This document shows, one piece after another, positions 11,301-21,475 of a stretch of 64,000 bases of DNA. A model generated the notes under the pieces. That model had not been told where the DNA came from and ran no database searches. It worked only from the letters and a program-made list of their open reading frames with translations. Both the position numbers and the translations under genes were made by a program. This DNA comes from Symsagittifera roscoffensis (lineage: Eukaryota > Xenacoelomorpha > Acoela > Convolutidae), in contig NW_026971073.1 of assembly GCF_963678635.1 (NCBI RefSeq), positions 102,001-166,000 of the forward strand, given 5' to 3'. Each line of letters opens with the position of its first letter. The first letter of the stretch is position 1.

Positions 11301-11758
11301 GATGTGAAGGTTCCTTTCTCCATTTATGGCTCTTAGTCTCTGATTTGGACATTCCCCTGTACAACACTTCCTCCCGAGGTTCGACCTCGGGACGCTCCGA
11401 GGTCTCCTCTGTCCTCTCGACTTCCTCCCGTTCGAGGACCTCGTCTGGCTCAAAGTCGGGTCGAATGAGCGTTCGCTCCCCCTCAAAGGGATCCACCATC
11501 AAAGGGATCCACCAGCGTTTCGCTCGCAGGCTCGGCCTCAGCGTTCCGCCTTTGATTGCCATCGAGGTTTTTCTCACTCCTTAGTTTCATTTCGGTCACT
11601 GAAAGATCAGGTTGACCTTTAATCGATTCGTCTTCAGCAAACGCGTCGGAAGCGCTGCTAAACGAGGATTGGCTACGCCTAGTTTTAAATTTCCGCGTGC
11701 TTCCCTTGCTTATCCTGGGAATCTTAGTAGTCGATCCTAGTGAGTCCCTACGCTGCAT
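8320..11758 (-). pseudogene. gag: Element B gag-protease, nearly intact with two frameshifts
   Basis: Structural protein plus the front half of the aspartic protease. The only plausible start is the ATG at 11758. The apparent start of the 1085-codon frame at 11577 is a GTG and is an artefact. The first ~90 codons are put out of frame by a 16-bp tandem duplication at about 11485-11516. After it come acidic repeats, a coiled coil (about 10520-10860), a retrotransposon-Gag capsid-like core (about 9680-10230, with FEKRRQR and FLDDLELLRRR), two CCHC knuckles (about 9484-9526 and 9322-9366) and the protease with Asp-Thr-Gly at 8431-8439. Near 8350 a small deletion relative to copy A shifts the frame and ends the ORF in the middle of the protease. 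Copy A is in frame there, so this is damage and not programmed frameshifting. Confidence 0.88.
11485..11516. repeat. 16-bp tandem duplication breaking gag
   Basis: The plus strand reads CAAAGGGATCCACCAT followed by CAAAGGGATCCACCAG. Sixteen is not a multiple of three, and the Leu-Val-Asp-Pro-Phe reading appears on both sides in different frames. This explains why the gag N-terminus and the long frame are out of register. Confidence 0.9.
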
Positions 11759-12159
11759 ACTTTTTCACAAAATGAAAATGTTCGTAATTCGATGGCAATG
11801 CAAACGTACTACAAACAGGATCTAGTTAAATCACTCAATGCTGCCTACTCGATTCCGTTAGTATCAAAATGTCTCTCAGGTTTCTTAGCGACAAAAATAG
11901 TGGCTTAGCTAAGGTTACACACAGGGTCTACTCAGTATTGATATAATGCTAACCTAACACTGTTGTATAGTATAGCAATATCACAAAATTTACACCAGAT
12001 ATAATCAACACACAAAACACAATCGATAATCAGATAAGGATATCCTACAGGTGACAGCGACCTTTTGTCAGTATCAATTTACGGCCACTTTCTAATCAAG
12101 TCACTGCGTTGTTAAAATCAAACAATCTTTAATAAAAAGCAGTGATGATTCAGGAATAG

Positions 12160-12530
12160 ATAAATAAAACTTAGTCTTAGAGAAAAAGACTTCCCCCAAT
12201 CGGAACGATCCGAAAGAACGAAGCCCAGGACACAATCTTCTCAAGTGGGTGTGTATCTGCCTAATACACCCACCGAGGTCTTCTTTTAGGTGTCCTGCGA
12301 TTGCCCGAGCTGTCCTACTAAGTAGCTCAAGGCAACCTCTGATCGAAAATTCGTAAAGTCTATGAAAAAGCTCTCCCACACTCGGACTGCTCCAAGTGCA
12401 CGAGAGTAGGGAACAATTTTTTTTTTTCAAGTGGGTGTGTATTTGCCTAATACACCCACCGAGGTCTTCTTTTATTTGTTCCCGGATTGCCCGAACTTTT
12501 CTATTAAGTAGCTCAAGGCAACCACACGAC
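12160..12530 (-). promoter_or_regulatory. Two tandem copies of a structured RNA module in the leader
   Basis: Copy 1: outer stem 12226-12233 with 12290-12297 (CAGGACAC/GTGTCCTG), inner stem 12246-12256 with 12264-12272 (TGGGTGTGTAT/ATACACCCA). Copy 2: outer stem 12409-12416 with 12476-12483 (GGGAACAA/TTGTTCCC), inner stem 12432-12442 with 12450-12458. The inner hairpin is nearly identical in both. The outer stem differs at four positions, and each change is matched on the other arm. A third short hairpin (GAGCT...AGCTC) sits on the gag-distal side in element sense. The module ends about 400 bases before gag. Packaging, translation or dimerisation are possible roles, but none is shown by the sequence. 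Confidence 0.6.
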
Positions 12531-12754
12531 CAAAATCACAGTAAAAAAAAATTTTTTTTTGTTCGGGTACTTCTGATACACCCAATGTAGAATCCAAAGT
12601 TGATCACGAATTTCCGGGTCAAAATGGGTTCTTATGATCCTGATAAGCACGCCGAATATCCTAATATGATCCTAATTAAATGGATATTTTCCGCTTCCCA
12701 AATTGCCACAGAAGGTTTACTCAAGTCTCTAACAAGGAAGATCGTTAGAAGGTC

Positions 12755-14165
12755 TAAGACACTCCGGAGGGTTACCTCGGAGGGTACGTTAATCACCCAA
12801 GTCACTTCGGAGGGTACCTTAATCACCCAAGTTACTTTGGAGGGTCCCCCCTAAATTTACTAAGGAGGGTCAATAAGATGCTTAATATGCTCCGGAGGGT
12901 TACTTCGGAGTCTTTGGGGTTACCTCCAAAATTTTCAAATTTTTTGATCTCGCTTAGAAGGTTCTCCCACTAGCTTCAAAAAGCGTTAAAACAAGCTAAA
13001 AGCTCTAAGGGGAGCTGTTTTAACTTCTTTGGGTGATCTCGTGGAAATTTTCCACTAAGGAGGGTTGCTAAGGGGTTTAGCTGACTCCGGAGGGTTACTT
13101 CGGAGGGTTCCCCAAAAATCGAGAAAAGAGGTTATGTCACCGCAGTAAAGCCTCTGAGAGCGGTCTACCTGGCTTAAAACTATGTTGGCTGACTCGGTCA
13201 ACCTTCCCGGTAGGATAAAAGGTGATTTTACTAAAATTTTATGCCGGTCGGAGGGTTCCTCGTGATTTGGACCCTCCGAACCAGCAAATTCTGAAAAATT
13301 TTTCTTTTTCGAAATAATCAACCCAAAAACGGTTGCGATTCGAAAAAGTGGTCAAATACTTCGACTTATGGTACCAAAATTATCCCGATCGGATAACTGG
13401 TCTTTGAGAAATCGCCAAAAACGCGTTCGTCAAAATGGCCTTTTTTCACCACCTGTATAGGTTCTGAAAGACTTTTTCCGCAATTCCGGTCGAAAGTGCC
13501 CAAAAATACTTGAAATGAGCGTAATAGCCCTGTACGGCAGTGGAATAATGCAAAAAACCGGACCAAAATTGGTTTAGAAACAAAAATTTGGCCAAAAACT
13601 ATCAAATTTGGACCCTCCGATTCCTTCCTTTTCCAAACCTTAAGTCGTTAGCTCTATCCACGGAGCTACTCGGAAGGTTACCCAAAAATTTCTCTAGTAA
13701 CCGAGCACCTTATGCTAGCACGCTCCTAACGCAAAAAGTTTTTTTGCTCTAACTCTAAAAATTCAAAAACTCGATCCCCAAAACAGATTGACAAAATACA
13801 GAAGATTAGCAAAATTTTGATCGAAAATTTTCGTTTTTTCTAACTTTTACTGAGTCTTTTCTCACGCAGTTTCTTTAGTTAGGGGGATGGAACTACGTAG
13901 CTACTCCCTATATAAAAGCTTTTTACCTATCGGAAAAGCTCGGATATCCGAAAATTTGTGGGTCTACAGTTTGGTCGAAAATTGGTAATTTTCGACAAAA
14001 AATGGTTATTTCTTGGGTCTAAATAGGAGATAAGTAATATATTATAAGGATAACAATCTATTAATAGTCGTTATTGAATAGTACTATACCCTCCTTTGCA
14101 CCAAAATACCCGAATTAAGACCCTTAACTCGGAAATTTGTAATCGATGGAGGGTACAATCGGACC
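12755..14165. repeat. Irregular array of GGAGGGT/ACCCTCC motifs in B leader
   Basis: The motif CTCCGGAGGGT and shorter versions (CGGAGGGT, AAGGAGGGT, ACCCTCCGA) recur many times, especially at 12762-12905 and 13060-13110 and again around 13250, 13610, 14090 and 14145. They occur in both orientations with irregular spacing, sometimes as a near-palindrome (TCCGGA centre). The spacing excludes a simple satellite. Confidence 0.7.
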
Positions 14166-14850
14166 GCGCCAATCGTGCCCCCCACCACTTAAATTTTAAT
14201 GAAATAGTACCCGAACGATACTAAAATTGCTTCAAAGATACCCAACAGTCGTTGCAGATGTTGCCCTTGATGTCCCTGTTGAGCGTGGAACACGTCGGTC
14301 AGCTTGCCACTCTACTCTCCGGTCACCGGCAAAATCACCATTAACGTGCTTAAACTTATCCAACCCTTCACCATAACACACAATCTTTCTATCAGAAACG
14401 ATATAAATCAATCTGAAACAACAACAAATAGGAAGGTCAGATCACATCTCGTCCGGAAATAAAATATAAACTGTCACTTTATGTTTTTTACTGTTTTTGG
14501 TCTTTTTTGGATTTTTTACTGTTTTTTGTACTTTTTTGTTTTTAAATTAATTTATTTTTGGCTTTTTCTTGGTTATACACTATTTTTGTTTGGTTTTACG
14601 CTTTCTCTTTAATTGTTTTTGGTCCCGGGATCTTGGGACAAGCGGGCTCATGACTTCCCACCTAACCCTCCGGCCCCCGGAATTTTCGGTGTTAACTAAG
14701 TTAAAAAGCTAAACTGCACTAGACGGAGGGTACGCACCTTCCCCCTAGTACAATAACGGTCATTAAGGCCTCTAACTCGGGTTATACGCCCGGAGTGGAG
14801 GGTTCGTCGCTGAAACGCTTGCTGATCATGATGGTTTCATGCCTTTAACA

Positions 14851-14869
14851 GGCCCACCCAGGAGCGCCA
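14851..14869 (-). promoter_or_regulatory. Putative primer-binding site, element B
   Basis: In element sense TGGCGCTCCTGGGTGGGCC starts 12 bases after the LTR end. It begins with TGG, as expected for pairing to a tRNA CCA end, and the first 16 bases are kept exactly in the diverged C leader (18496-18511). I cannot name the tRNA, and the spacing from the LTR is larger than usual. Confidence 0.5.
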
Positions 14870-14881
14870 TAAAAACGTCTA

Positions 14882-15723
14882 TGTAACATTCGCCCAAATA
14901 TCACACAGCGACGGAGCGTAGAAAAAGTACCTATCAACGACTGGCAGGCGTCAGTTACCTGAATTCTACTCGTTTTTTACCGTCTCGACCTTGCCAGTTG
15001 ATTTTCTGGTCTGTCTAGGGCAAAGTAAAAAGTTACCATTTTTAGGCCATCAGTCAAACGACTTTTGATCAGCTTTCGTTTGCATGCGAACACAACCACA
15101 TAGCTGAGTCTCGGATCCTCAGACTACGTGATTGTCATTAAAAACACGGCTCGAACAACCTATTTTGTTATGTTTTTGTGTGACAGTTCTACATTAAATC
15201 CATTTGAGATGGATTGACCCTTTCCTTTTTCTATCTACTCATGTCCTGAAATATTAAATAATATCGGTGTTAATTAAGATCTAGGACATTACAGCAGCTA
15301 TTAAAGGTAGTTTACACAATCCCTTCACATAGACAGTCTCTGGGGGACCAAGCCTCCGCTCCCGTAATATTCTTGAGATAACGCTCTTATCTCTTTTAAT
15401 TCGTGTCCCGGGAGGGTTCCGTGGTATATTTCTTCCCCCACTGAAGCCTCCTTCTCCACAAATATCCGTCACTAAGGTTCTTATCGTGTTTTTTTTTGCC
15501 ACGATAAGAGGCTTCGTAATTTTCCGTCTCTTGTACGACTGTTCTTCACAATATTTGTCATTGTTCTGATTTTCGTCACTTTTTGGCTCAAAATGGCCGT
15601 CTTCTTCTATTTCTCAGAAATATTCACTCTTCAATCGAAATTTTAAAAAAAAAAATTTTAGAACATTCTGACCCTCCTTCGCAAGACTTTTTCGTTCATA
15701 AGGCCTTTAGTCTTTTAATTTCA
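14882..15723 (-). repeat. 5' LTR of element B
   Basis: 842 bases matching 3886-4719 (plus the duplicated segment) at about 99%, with TG...CA ends. In element sense it runs from TGAAATTAAAAGAC to GGGCGAATGTTACA. The small minus-strand frame at 15281-15502 is also present in the 3' LTR, but only because the LTRs are copies. Sequence just outside (CGTCGCCGGAGGG) faintly resembles the sequence outside the C LTR (TCAATCCGGAAGG), so the outer boundary could lie some tens of bases further right. Confidence 0.8.
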
Positions 15724-15984
15724 CGTCGCCGGAGGGTTGTGCTGTGTCATCTGGCAGAATGGCACAGTTATCAGTCAATTTAAAAGATAGTGTACTCACT
15801 ACCCAATCAAGTACAGTCTATGTTGATTTTAAAATAAAAAAAATATATATATATAAATTTAATGCCAGAATATGAATACCTCTATAAAAAAAACGTATGT
15901 GTGATGTACTCTTAGTCGGTCGCAGTACAATAGTCGAACCTGTCTTTTAAAGAAAAAGCTTTCCCTGCTCGGTGCTGCACCAAA

Positions 15985-16060
15985 CAGACAAAACTTTGAA
16001 GTCAGTAATTTTCTCAAGTGGGCGTCTATTGCACCCACCGAGTACTATGTTACCTATCTG
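15985..16060 (-). promoter_or_regulatory. Single hairpin module in the A/C leader
   Basis: Homologue of the B modules. The inner stem is 16018-16024 with 16032-16038 (GTGGGCG/CACCCAC, one G-U pair in RNA), flanked by the same TCAAG and CCGAG boxes. The outer stem is shortened and imperfect (CAGACA at 15985-15990 with TATCTG at 16055-16060). The flanking TGCCCGGAC box is kept. Confidence 0.5.
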
Positions 16061-16334
16061 CCTTCGGACTGCCCGGACTAGACCTACTAAAACCCTCAGG
16101 GCAGTCACTTTTCCCAAAAACGTATTATGTTGCAATCCACACCAATGAATCACGCTCTTTTTAATTTAGACTTAGTGTCGCGAATATCCGAGTTTGGAGC
16201 TGTTTTGTTTTGGTCTGGTTCTTATTGAAAGGCAAGTTATCAGTGCAGTCACTGATACCTAGCCTGTGTGCTAATAACCTAATACCTCTCACTTTGATCT
16301 TTCTTCCGTCTACTTCAGTCCTTTAATAAAATAA

Positions 16335-17960
16335 TACCCCTCCGGATTGGCACAAATAGGACCCTTCCGGACTGGCAGAATCTAGACCCCTCCGGATGGG
16401 GACCCCTCTGAGTTAGTTAATATAAGACCCTTCCTGATTTGGACCCCTGCGAATTAGCAAGTATAAGACCCCTCCGGATTCGGACCCCTCCTAACTTGAA
16501 AAAATTTTGACCCCTCCGGATTGGGAGCCCTCCGGTTTTGTAAAAGTAGCTTTTCGGAGATTTCCTTCTTTCAACCTATACCCCTCCGGATACGTTCTCC
16601 GATGCAATTTTGCGCTTTCAATTAACTAGGAAGGGTATGCACTACTTTCCTAGACCCTTCCGGATTGAAGTTAAGCCTCTTATTTGACAATTCACACTAA
16701 CGGTGAAGGGTCTTATCGCTCGCTTAACTTCCGCTCGCTTAAGCTTTTGATGTGCCTTTAGGCTTCCCTTTTCGTCTAGAACAGCCTAAAGTTACTTTAT
16801 TCAACCGCTATTACCTTTTGGTAGGGGTATAAGGGCTTTTCTAAAAAAAATTGTAAAACGTGAAGGGTGTACCCTTCGAAATTGAGGAATTTGCTAAAAA
16901 GAATCTCAAAAAAAATTTTCACGCTTACATTTCCGAAAAATTTCTGCCCCTATCAGTAAGCTCAGCTAATTTCTGATCTATTGGTACCAAGATCAACTCG
17001 ATATGCCCAGTAGTTCCAAAGTTATTAACTAAAACGTCTTTTTTCTAAACTCGAAAATTTTCTCTACTATAGGTTCCGCCTAACTTTTTCCGCAAATCTG
17101 GTTCTTTCGTCCTAAAAATTATTGATCCGAGCTCAGAAGGCCTATAATCTTCTAGTTCAATGCAAAAGACCCGATCTAAAACGCTTTTGTAGAAGAAATT
17201 TGCGAAAAACTATGCTACCTGTACCCACCCCTCCGGATTGATGAATCCACCAAAGCAAACACGTTAAGTTCGATTTCTCTGCAACCCGGAAGGCTTTCGG
17301 GTAGCGGGTTTTAAAACTTGTAGATTCACTAGTGGACGTTGTCCGAACAACTATTTTTACTGTCGTAACTCAAAAATTTCAAAAAATTTTCTAAATTTAT
17401 AGTGTTTCGTTTTCTCAAAAGTCACGAAATTTCGGTTTTCGGTACCAAAATAGTTCCAACCACTTTCGAACTAAACTTAACCGGTTCTATCTATTATGGT
17501 AGTGCAGTTACGATGTAACTCACTAACTTAGCACTTTTTTTCTGTTTCAAAAAAAACATCGATATCTCAAAAATCGCGACTTGTGGGGGAATCAAAATAC
17601 CGGTCTGTTTTCGTTGTTTTTCACTGAAAAACGATATAAGACTATTAATATAGGCTATATAAGTAATAATATTAGTAATACTATACCCCTCCGGGTTTGT
17701 TTAATATCCGAATTAAGGTGCTTAACTCGGATATTCGCAGTTCGGTGAAGGGTCACAACAGTGCAGCACTGTCGAGCCCCCCACAGATTACTATCTTAAT
17801 TTTTGTACCAAAAGGGATACAAAACTTGTTAACGATACCCAACAGTCGATTGTTGGTGTCGTTGAGCCTCTTCTTGTTGCTCCTTGTACTGCTTGCCGGA
17901 TCAGTCTTCTCCCAATACCCTTCCGAATTGAGCGCAAATCAGCTGACAATTCCGGATTGA
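16335..17960. repeat. Irregular array of CCCCTCCGGATT motifs in A/C leader
   Basis: GACCCCTCCGGATT, CCCTTCCGGATTG and close variants recur about every 20-40 bases from 16335 to 16530, then more sparsely near 16580, 16665, 17225, 17690, 17925 and 18310. The core TCCGGA is shared with the B leader, but the commoner orientation is opposite. Spacer sequences differ from one another. Confidence 0.7.
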
Positions 17961-18495
17961 GCGCAATTTATCATTAACGTGCTTAAATGCTCAAATAACC
18001 CTACAGTACAAGCCTCACAAACGGGCTACAAAACTGATCGTAACGATCCTGACTGATATAAATGCCTGTAACAACAAAATATCTATCAACAACAAACGGG
18101 GGGGGGGGGGTCGGATCACATCTTGTCTGGGGGGATGATTTCTACTGATTTTCTACTTTTTTTTTACTGTTTTTGGTTTTTTCGGTTATTTTTTATGTTT
18201 TTTGTTTTTCTTGGGTACTATACTACTTTTTGTTTGGTTTGAAATATATCTTCAAGTGTTTTTGGTCTCAAACCATTCAGGAGATGACGGGACCGCGAAT
18301 CCCCCAACCCTTCCTGGTTCGTGAATTTTCGGTCTTAACTAAGTTAAAAAGCTATTCACGGTAATCCGGAAGGCTTCCGCGTTCCGAACTACCCTTCCGC
18401 CCCGCCGGTTATGGCCTATTAAGGGCGTTAATGTGAGCATCGGCTCGGCGCGGAGTGCTTGTTAACGGTTCTGCCGGTCATGATGTTAAAAAAAG

Positions 18496-18511
18496 TCCAC
18501 CCAGGAGCGCC
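18496..18511 (-). promoter_or_regulatory. Putative primer-binding site, element A/C
   Basis: TGGCGCTCCTGGGTGG in element sense, identical to the B site and at nearly the same distance from the LTR end, in otherwise diverged surroundings. Confidence 0.45.
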
Positions 18512-18524
18512 ATAAAAACATCTA

Positions 18525-19371
18525 TGTAACCTTCGCCCGGAAGATACATATCGACGGAAAACAAAACTAAGTCTTAAGACGACTGGCTAACGTCTAAACA
18601 GAGCTTTGCATGCTTTTCACCGTCTCTACCAAGCCAGTACTTTTCGGTGGTCTTTTCTAACATCGGTCGACAAAAACGTTACTGCTTTCGGCTTCGGTCA
18701 AAACACTCAAATTAACTAAATTACATGCAGAAATAGTGAGCTCATGTCTGGGTCTCAGTATCTCCAGACCACGAGGTCACTCCTTAAAACAGGGCTACTA
18801 CTATTTATTATATTACTATTGTTTTTGTTCAGTAGATAAAAATCATCATCTCCATCGAAGATGGATCAACCCTTTCCCCCAACTCCTAGCTTCTCATCGT
18901 TATCAAAATGAATCTAGAAGTTAATTAAATTCAAGTCAGGACATGACAGGAAGCTAAAAGTTTATGTAACAGGATAAAAGTTTCAGTTCCTTTACCCTTC
19001 CGGATTGATGAATCCGCTGGATCAAGCTCGTTAATCCTGATTTCTTCTTAATCCGGAAGGCCGTCTTTCACCCTTCACCGTTGTTCCCAACGGCCTTGCA
19101 ACTATTGTAGCGGCACATTAGTTGCAACTCGGAGTGTTCTTCTGTTACTCTGTAACTCGTTGTCGTTTTCCAGTCTCGATTTCGTATTTGTTGTTAGCGC
19201 AGCTAATGTTGTTCTGTTCTTCTTTCTCGTTTTAGCCAAAATGGCCGTTGCTGACGTTTCTCAGAAATATGACGTCATAATTCGAATTTTTAAAATTTTA
19301 AAATACCAGAATATTCTAGCCCTCACCGTTTGGCCAATCATTCCAATAACGTTCTTAATTCTTAATAATCA
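18525..19371 (-). repeat. 5' LTR of element A/C
   Basis: About 847 bases, alignable over its length to the B LTR but well diverged. Both begin on the plus strand with TGTAAC(A/C)TTCGCCC. Shared blocks include the CTACGTGATTGTCATT/CCACGAGGTCACTCCTT region, GAGATGGATTGACCCTTTCC/AAGATGGATCAACCCTTTCC, and AAAATGGCCGT...CTCAGAAATAT. The right end is set by analogy to B (…AATCA). Confidence 0.75.
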
Positions 19372-20719
19372 TCAATCCGGAAGGCTCGCTGCTAAAAATT
19401 GGAATTCTGCAGAGATTGCGTTTTTCACAGTCTGGTCGAATGTCACAACTCTTAACTTTCTTAACAAACCGAACTGAATGATGCAGTAAAATTTTTCCCC
19501 ACAGTAGTAAATTAATCTATATATTATTTTCCCCAAGGTAGTAAATTTAAATACAATGAAAATCATTTAACAATTTCAACCTCCACAAAGCAGTGAAATT
19601 CAACATTCAAAGAGTGAATGTATACAAGAAGAGAGCAGTACTAACCTTTTATATCGCTTCTTTATATTCACTCGCACAAGAATTCTTTTCAAATTCGCAC
19701 AGCTCGCCCACGACGAATTGTTTAAAATAACGATTTCAAATTTCAACTTTCACTAACAACAACTCAAACAAGCGATAACTTTCTTTAAATTTTCTCTTAA
19801 CCCGGTTGGAATGGAATTATATAACCCAAACTAACCAACGCAGCTTACTAGATACCATAAACCACAAACTCACTATGATTATGAAAATAAAACCAACGGT
19901 ATTCAAACCGGATTAAACCAGCTTAGGAACTGGATAATTTATTCTTTTGAAGACTATTGACAAGTCTAAAAAAGAAATACTAAAACACCAAAAAGTCGCA
20001 AATCAAACCCATGCCGAATAATTAGATTTTTAAGAAAAGGACTCAACCAAAACGACAAAAGGAAAAAACTAGTAACAATTATAAAATAAAATATAACACA
20101 AAACAGGACCCCATAAAAAAACAACATGCAATCATACCCTCACTCCTGGCCTAACCCACCAGAAGAGGACGTCCTGAGCATGCTTAATAGCCGGCCTAAC
20201 CCACCGTGCTTCAAAACACGCTTTGTGACACACTCCCTGATTTTGATAAGAGGTACTCAAGAATGAGAAACTCTTAATAAAAACAGAACTAAAATTAAAA
20301 GCTTTTGCGATAACAACTAATAGAAATCATAACTAAAAAACCAAAATAACAAAAATTTCAAAAATGTAAATCATATAATGCAGTATATGGATCATACACG
20401 ACCACAAAGACGAGCATCAAGAAACTTGACGACCCCCTCACATTCAATCTGCAGAATGGCTAAACACAATAGATATGCCGCTCACAGTCACAACTCAGTT
20501 CTTCGCCAAAGGAGAACAAACAATCATAACAAACCATTTTGAAATCAGATTGATTTCGTTGGCGGTCACAGTCATTGTTGAATGACAACCCTCATATCGA
20601 CCATTCTAGCTTCCTAGTACTTCTTTCTCCAAGAACGGAACAAGAAATGATGTTCGCCAAATACCAACGACCATCATCTATCCTCCATTACAGATAGAAG
20701 ATGAAAGATTCAAAAATTC
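19372..20719. other. No gene seen
   Basis: AT-rich sequence flanking the A/C LTR. I see no ORF with family resemblance, no clear repeat structure and no RNA gene. A conserved-looking pair of short segments (CCGGCCTAACCCACC-like) repeats at about 20150 and 20193. Confidence 0.5.
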
Positions 20720-21122
20720 TGTAAGCCCCAGATGGGTGGAACCTGATCAAAATTATGATTTTATTATTGGTTATATATTAGATATTTTATCACTAAAATA
20801 TACAATACTAACCAATCATACTCCATCGAAATAACAACCCACTTAATTCTAAGGGCTGAAATTACTTTTAATTTCAGCACCAGAGAGTTTTGAATTTAAC
20901 TTAGAACTTAGTTGTCTCTCCCAGAGACCTACTCGCGATAAACCAGTATACTCTAGATCTATTGAGACTAATTGAGAATAGCAGATATAAGAGTAAGATT
21001 AAGATCGGTATAAGACTAAGAAGTTGCACGAATCTATCCGACCGAAAATAAGATAGCGTGAAGAGCGAACGGTGTACCCTATCTGAACTTACTCTATGAG
21101 TTAGACCTTAGAACATAACTCA
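20720..21122 (+). repeat. Solo LTR related to the LTR at 58459
   Basis: About 400 bases alignable end to end with 58459-58843, including CCATCGAA...CAACCCACTTA, GCTGAAATTACTT, GAATTTAACTTAGAAC, GTATACTCTAGATCTA, TATAAGAG (20986-20993) and GACTAAGAAGTTGCACGAATC. Both begin TG and end CTCA. No internal region or second LTR is adjacent, so it is a solo or truncated LTR. I could not find a matching target duplication, so the ends may be off by a few bases. Confidence 0.75.
20986..20993 (+). promoter_or_regulatory. Candidate TATA box in solo LTR
   Basis: TATAAGAG is kept in both LTR copies (58711-58718 in the other) within a conserved block, about 40 bases upstream of a conserved GAAGTTGCACGAATC box. 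Confidence 0.35.
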
Positions 21123-21475
21123 ACACTAAGTTTTTTTTACTCACTAGCTTTATAAGATGCTCATATATCTAAACGGGTGATGTGACGGGATAACGTATGA
21201 ACAACAAATGTGCTATTTAACAAAGTTAAAATCATTTTTCGATTTTGAAGTTCAAATGTGTGTAAGTGGAAAAACCCCAGTTGAGTATAATTGGTTGGTA
21301 TTTTCAATTCTAATACCGAAAAAAAAACTTCTTCCAATTGGTCTCACTTTTGTCTTAGGATAGTTGAGCGTAGTAAAGGCTTAAATAATCCTTGATTATC
21401 ATCACTTTGAGGAGCTGAGTTTTGGTCAGAATTGCTTTTGAAAAACTTTCGAATTTTGAATTTGTTTGTTTCCGT

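Larger units (their letters stand above)
11759..14881 (-). other. Long non-coding leader of element B
   Basis: About 3.1 kb lies between the 5' LTR and the gag ATG, far longer than the few hundred bases usual for Ty3/gypsy elements. No ORF in it resembles a known protein. It contains, in element order, a putative primer-binding site, a long stretch peppered with GGAGGGT/ACCCTCC motifs (about 14770-12755), T- and A-rich runs, and two tandem copies of a hairpin module (about 12530-12160). A diverged version with the same order occupies 15724-18524, so the layout belongs to the family. Confidence 0.75.
3886..15723 (-). mobile_element. Ty3/gypsy-type LTR retrotransposon B lacking integrase
   Basis: Element B reads right to left: 5' LTR 14882-15723, leader 11759-14881, gag-protease 8320-11758, RT and RNase H 5774-8323, acidic tail 5065-5826, 3' LTR 3886-5081. 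The two LTRs differ at only around ten places over about 840 bases plus one tandem duplication, which suggests recent insertion. Lesions are a 16-bp duplication in the gag N-terminus, a frameshift inside the protease, a frameshift after RNase H, and no integrase (neither an HHCC zinc finger nor a DD35E core is visible). In standard Ty3/gypsy order integrase follows RNase H; here the LTR follows the tail directly. The copy is therefore unlikely to be autonomous. Confidence 0.85.
15724..18524 (-). other. Leader of element A/C (LTR-proximal part)
   Basis: A diverged copy of the B leader in the same order. It holds a putative primer-binding site (18496-18511), stretches alignable to B (for example CCCAACAGTCG at 14260 and 17837, and an ACTATACCC-type motif near 14083 and 17679), a motif array, and one hairpin module. 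It contains no recognisable coding region. A run of 13 G at 18098-18110 has no counterpart in B. Confidence 0.7.
1..19371 (-). mobile_element. Ty3/gypsy-type element A/C, split by nested insertion of element B
   Basis: I infer that the decayed gag-protease at 1-3663, the leader fragments at 3664-3885 and 15724-18524, and the LTR at 18525-19371 belong to one minus-strand element cut by element B. In B, about 400 bases separate the conserved hairpin module (near 12160) from the gag ATG (11758). In A/C the same module (near 15940) is 216 bases from B's right edge, and gag begins 222 bases beyond B's left edge, so the summed distance is about 438. The A gag and the C LTR and leader are both clearly diverged from B, as expected for one separate older copy. 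The 3' part lies outside the window. No clean target-site duplication was found at B's ends, so the join is inference. Confidence 0.6.

Noticed and set aside
16335-16530. CCCCTCCGGATT repeats as a CRISPR-like array
   Set aside because: Repeats are short and variable, spacers irregular, both orientations occur, no cas genes are present, and the context is a eukaryotic retroelement leader.
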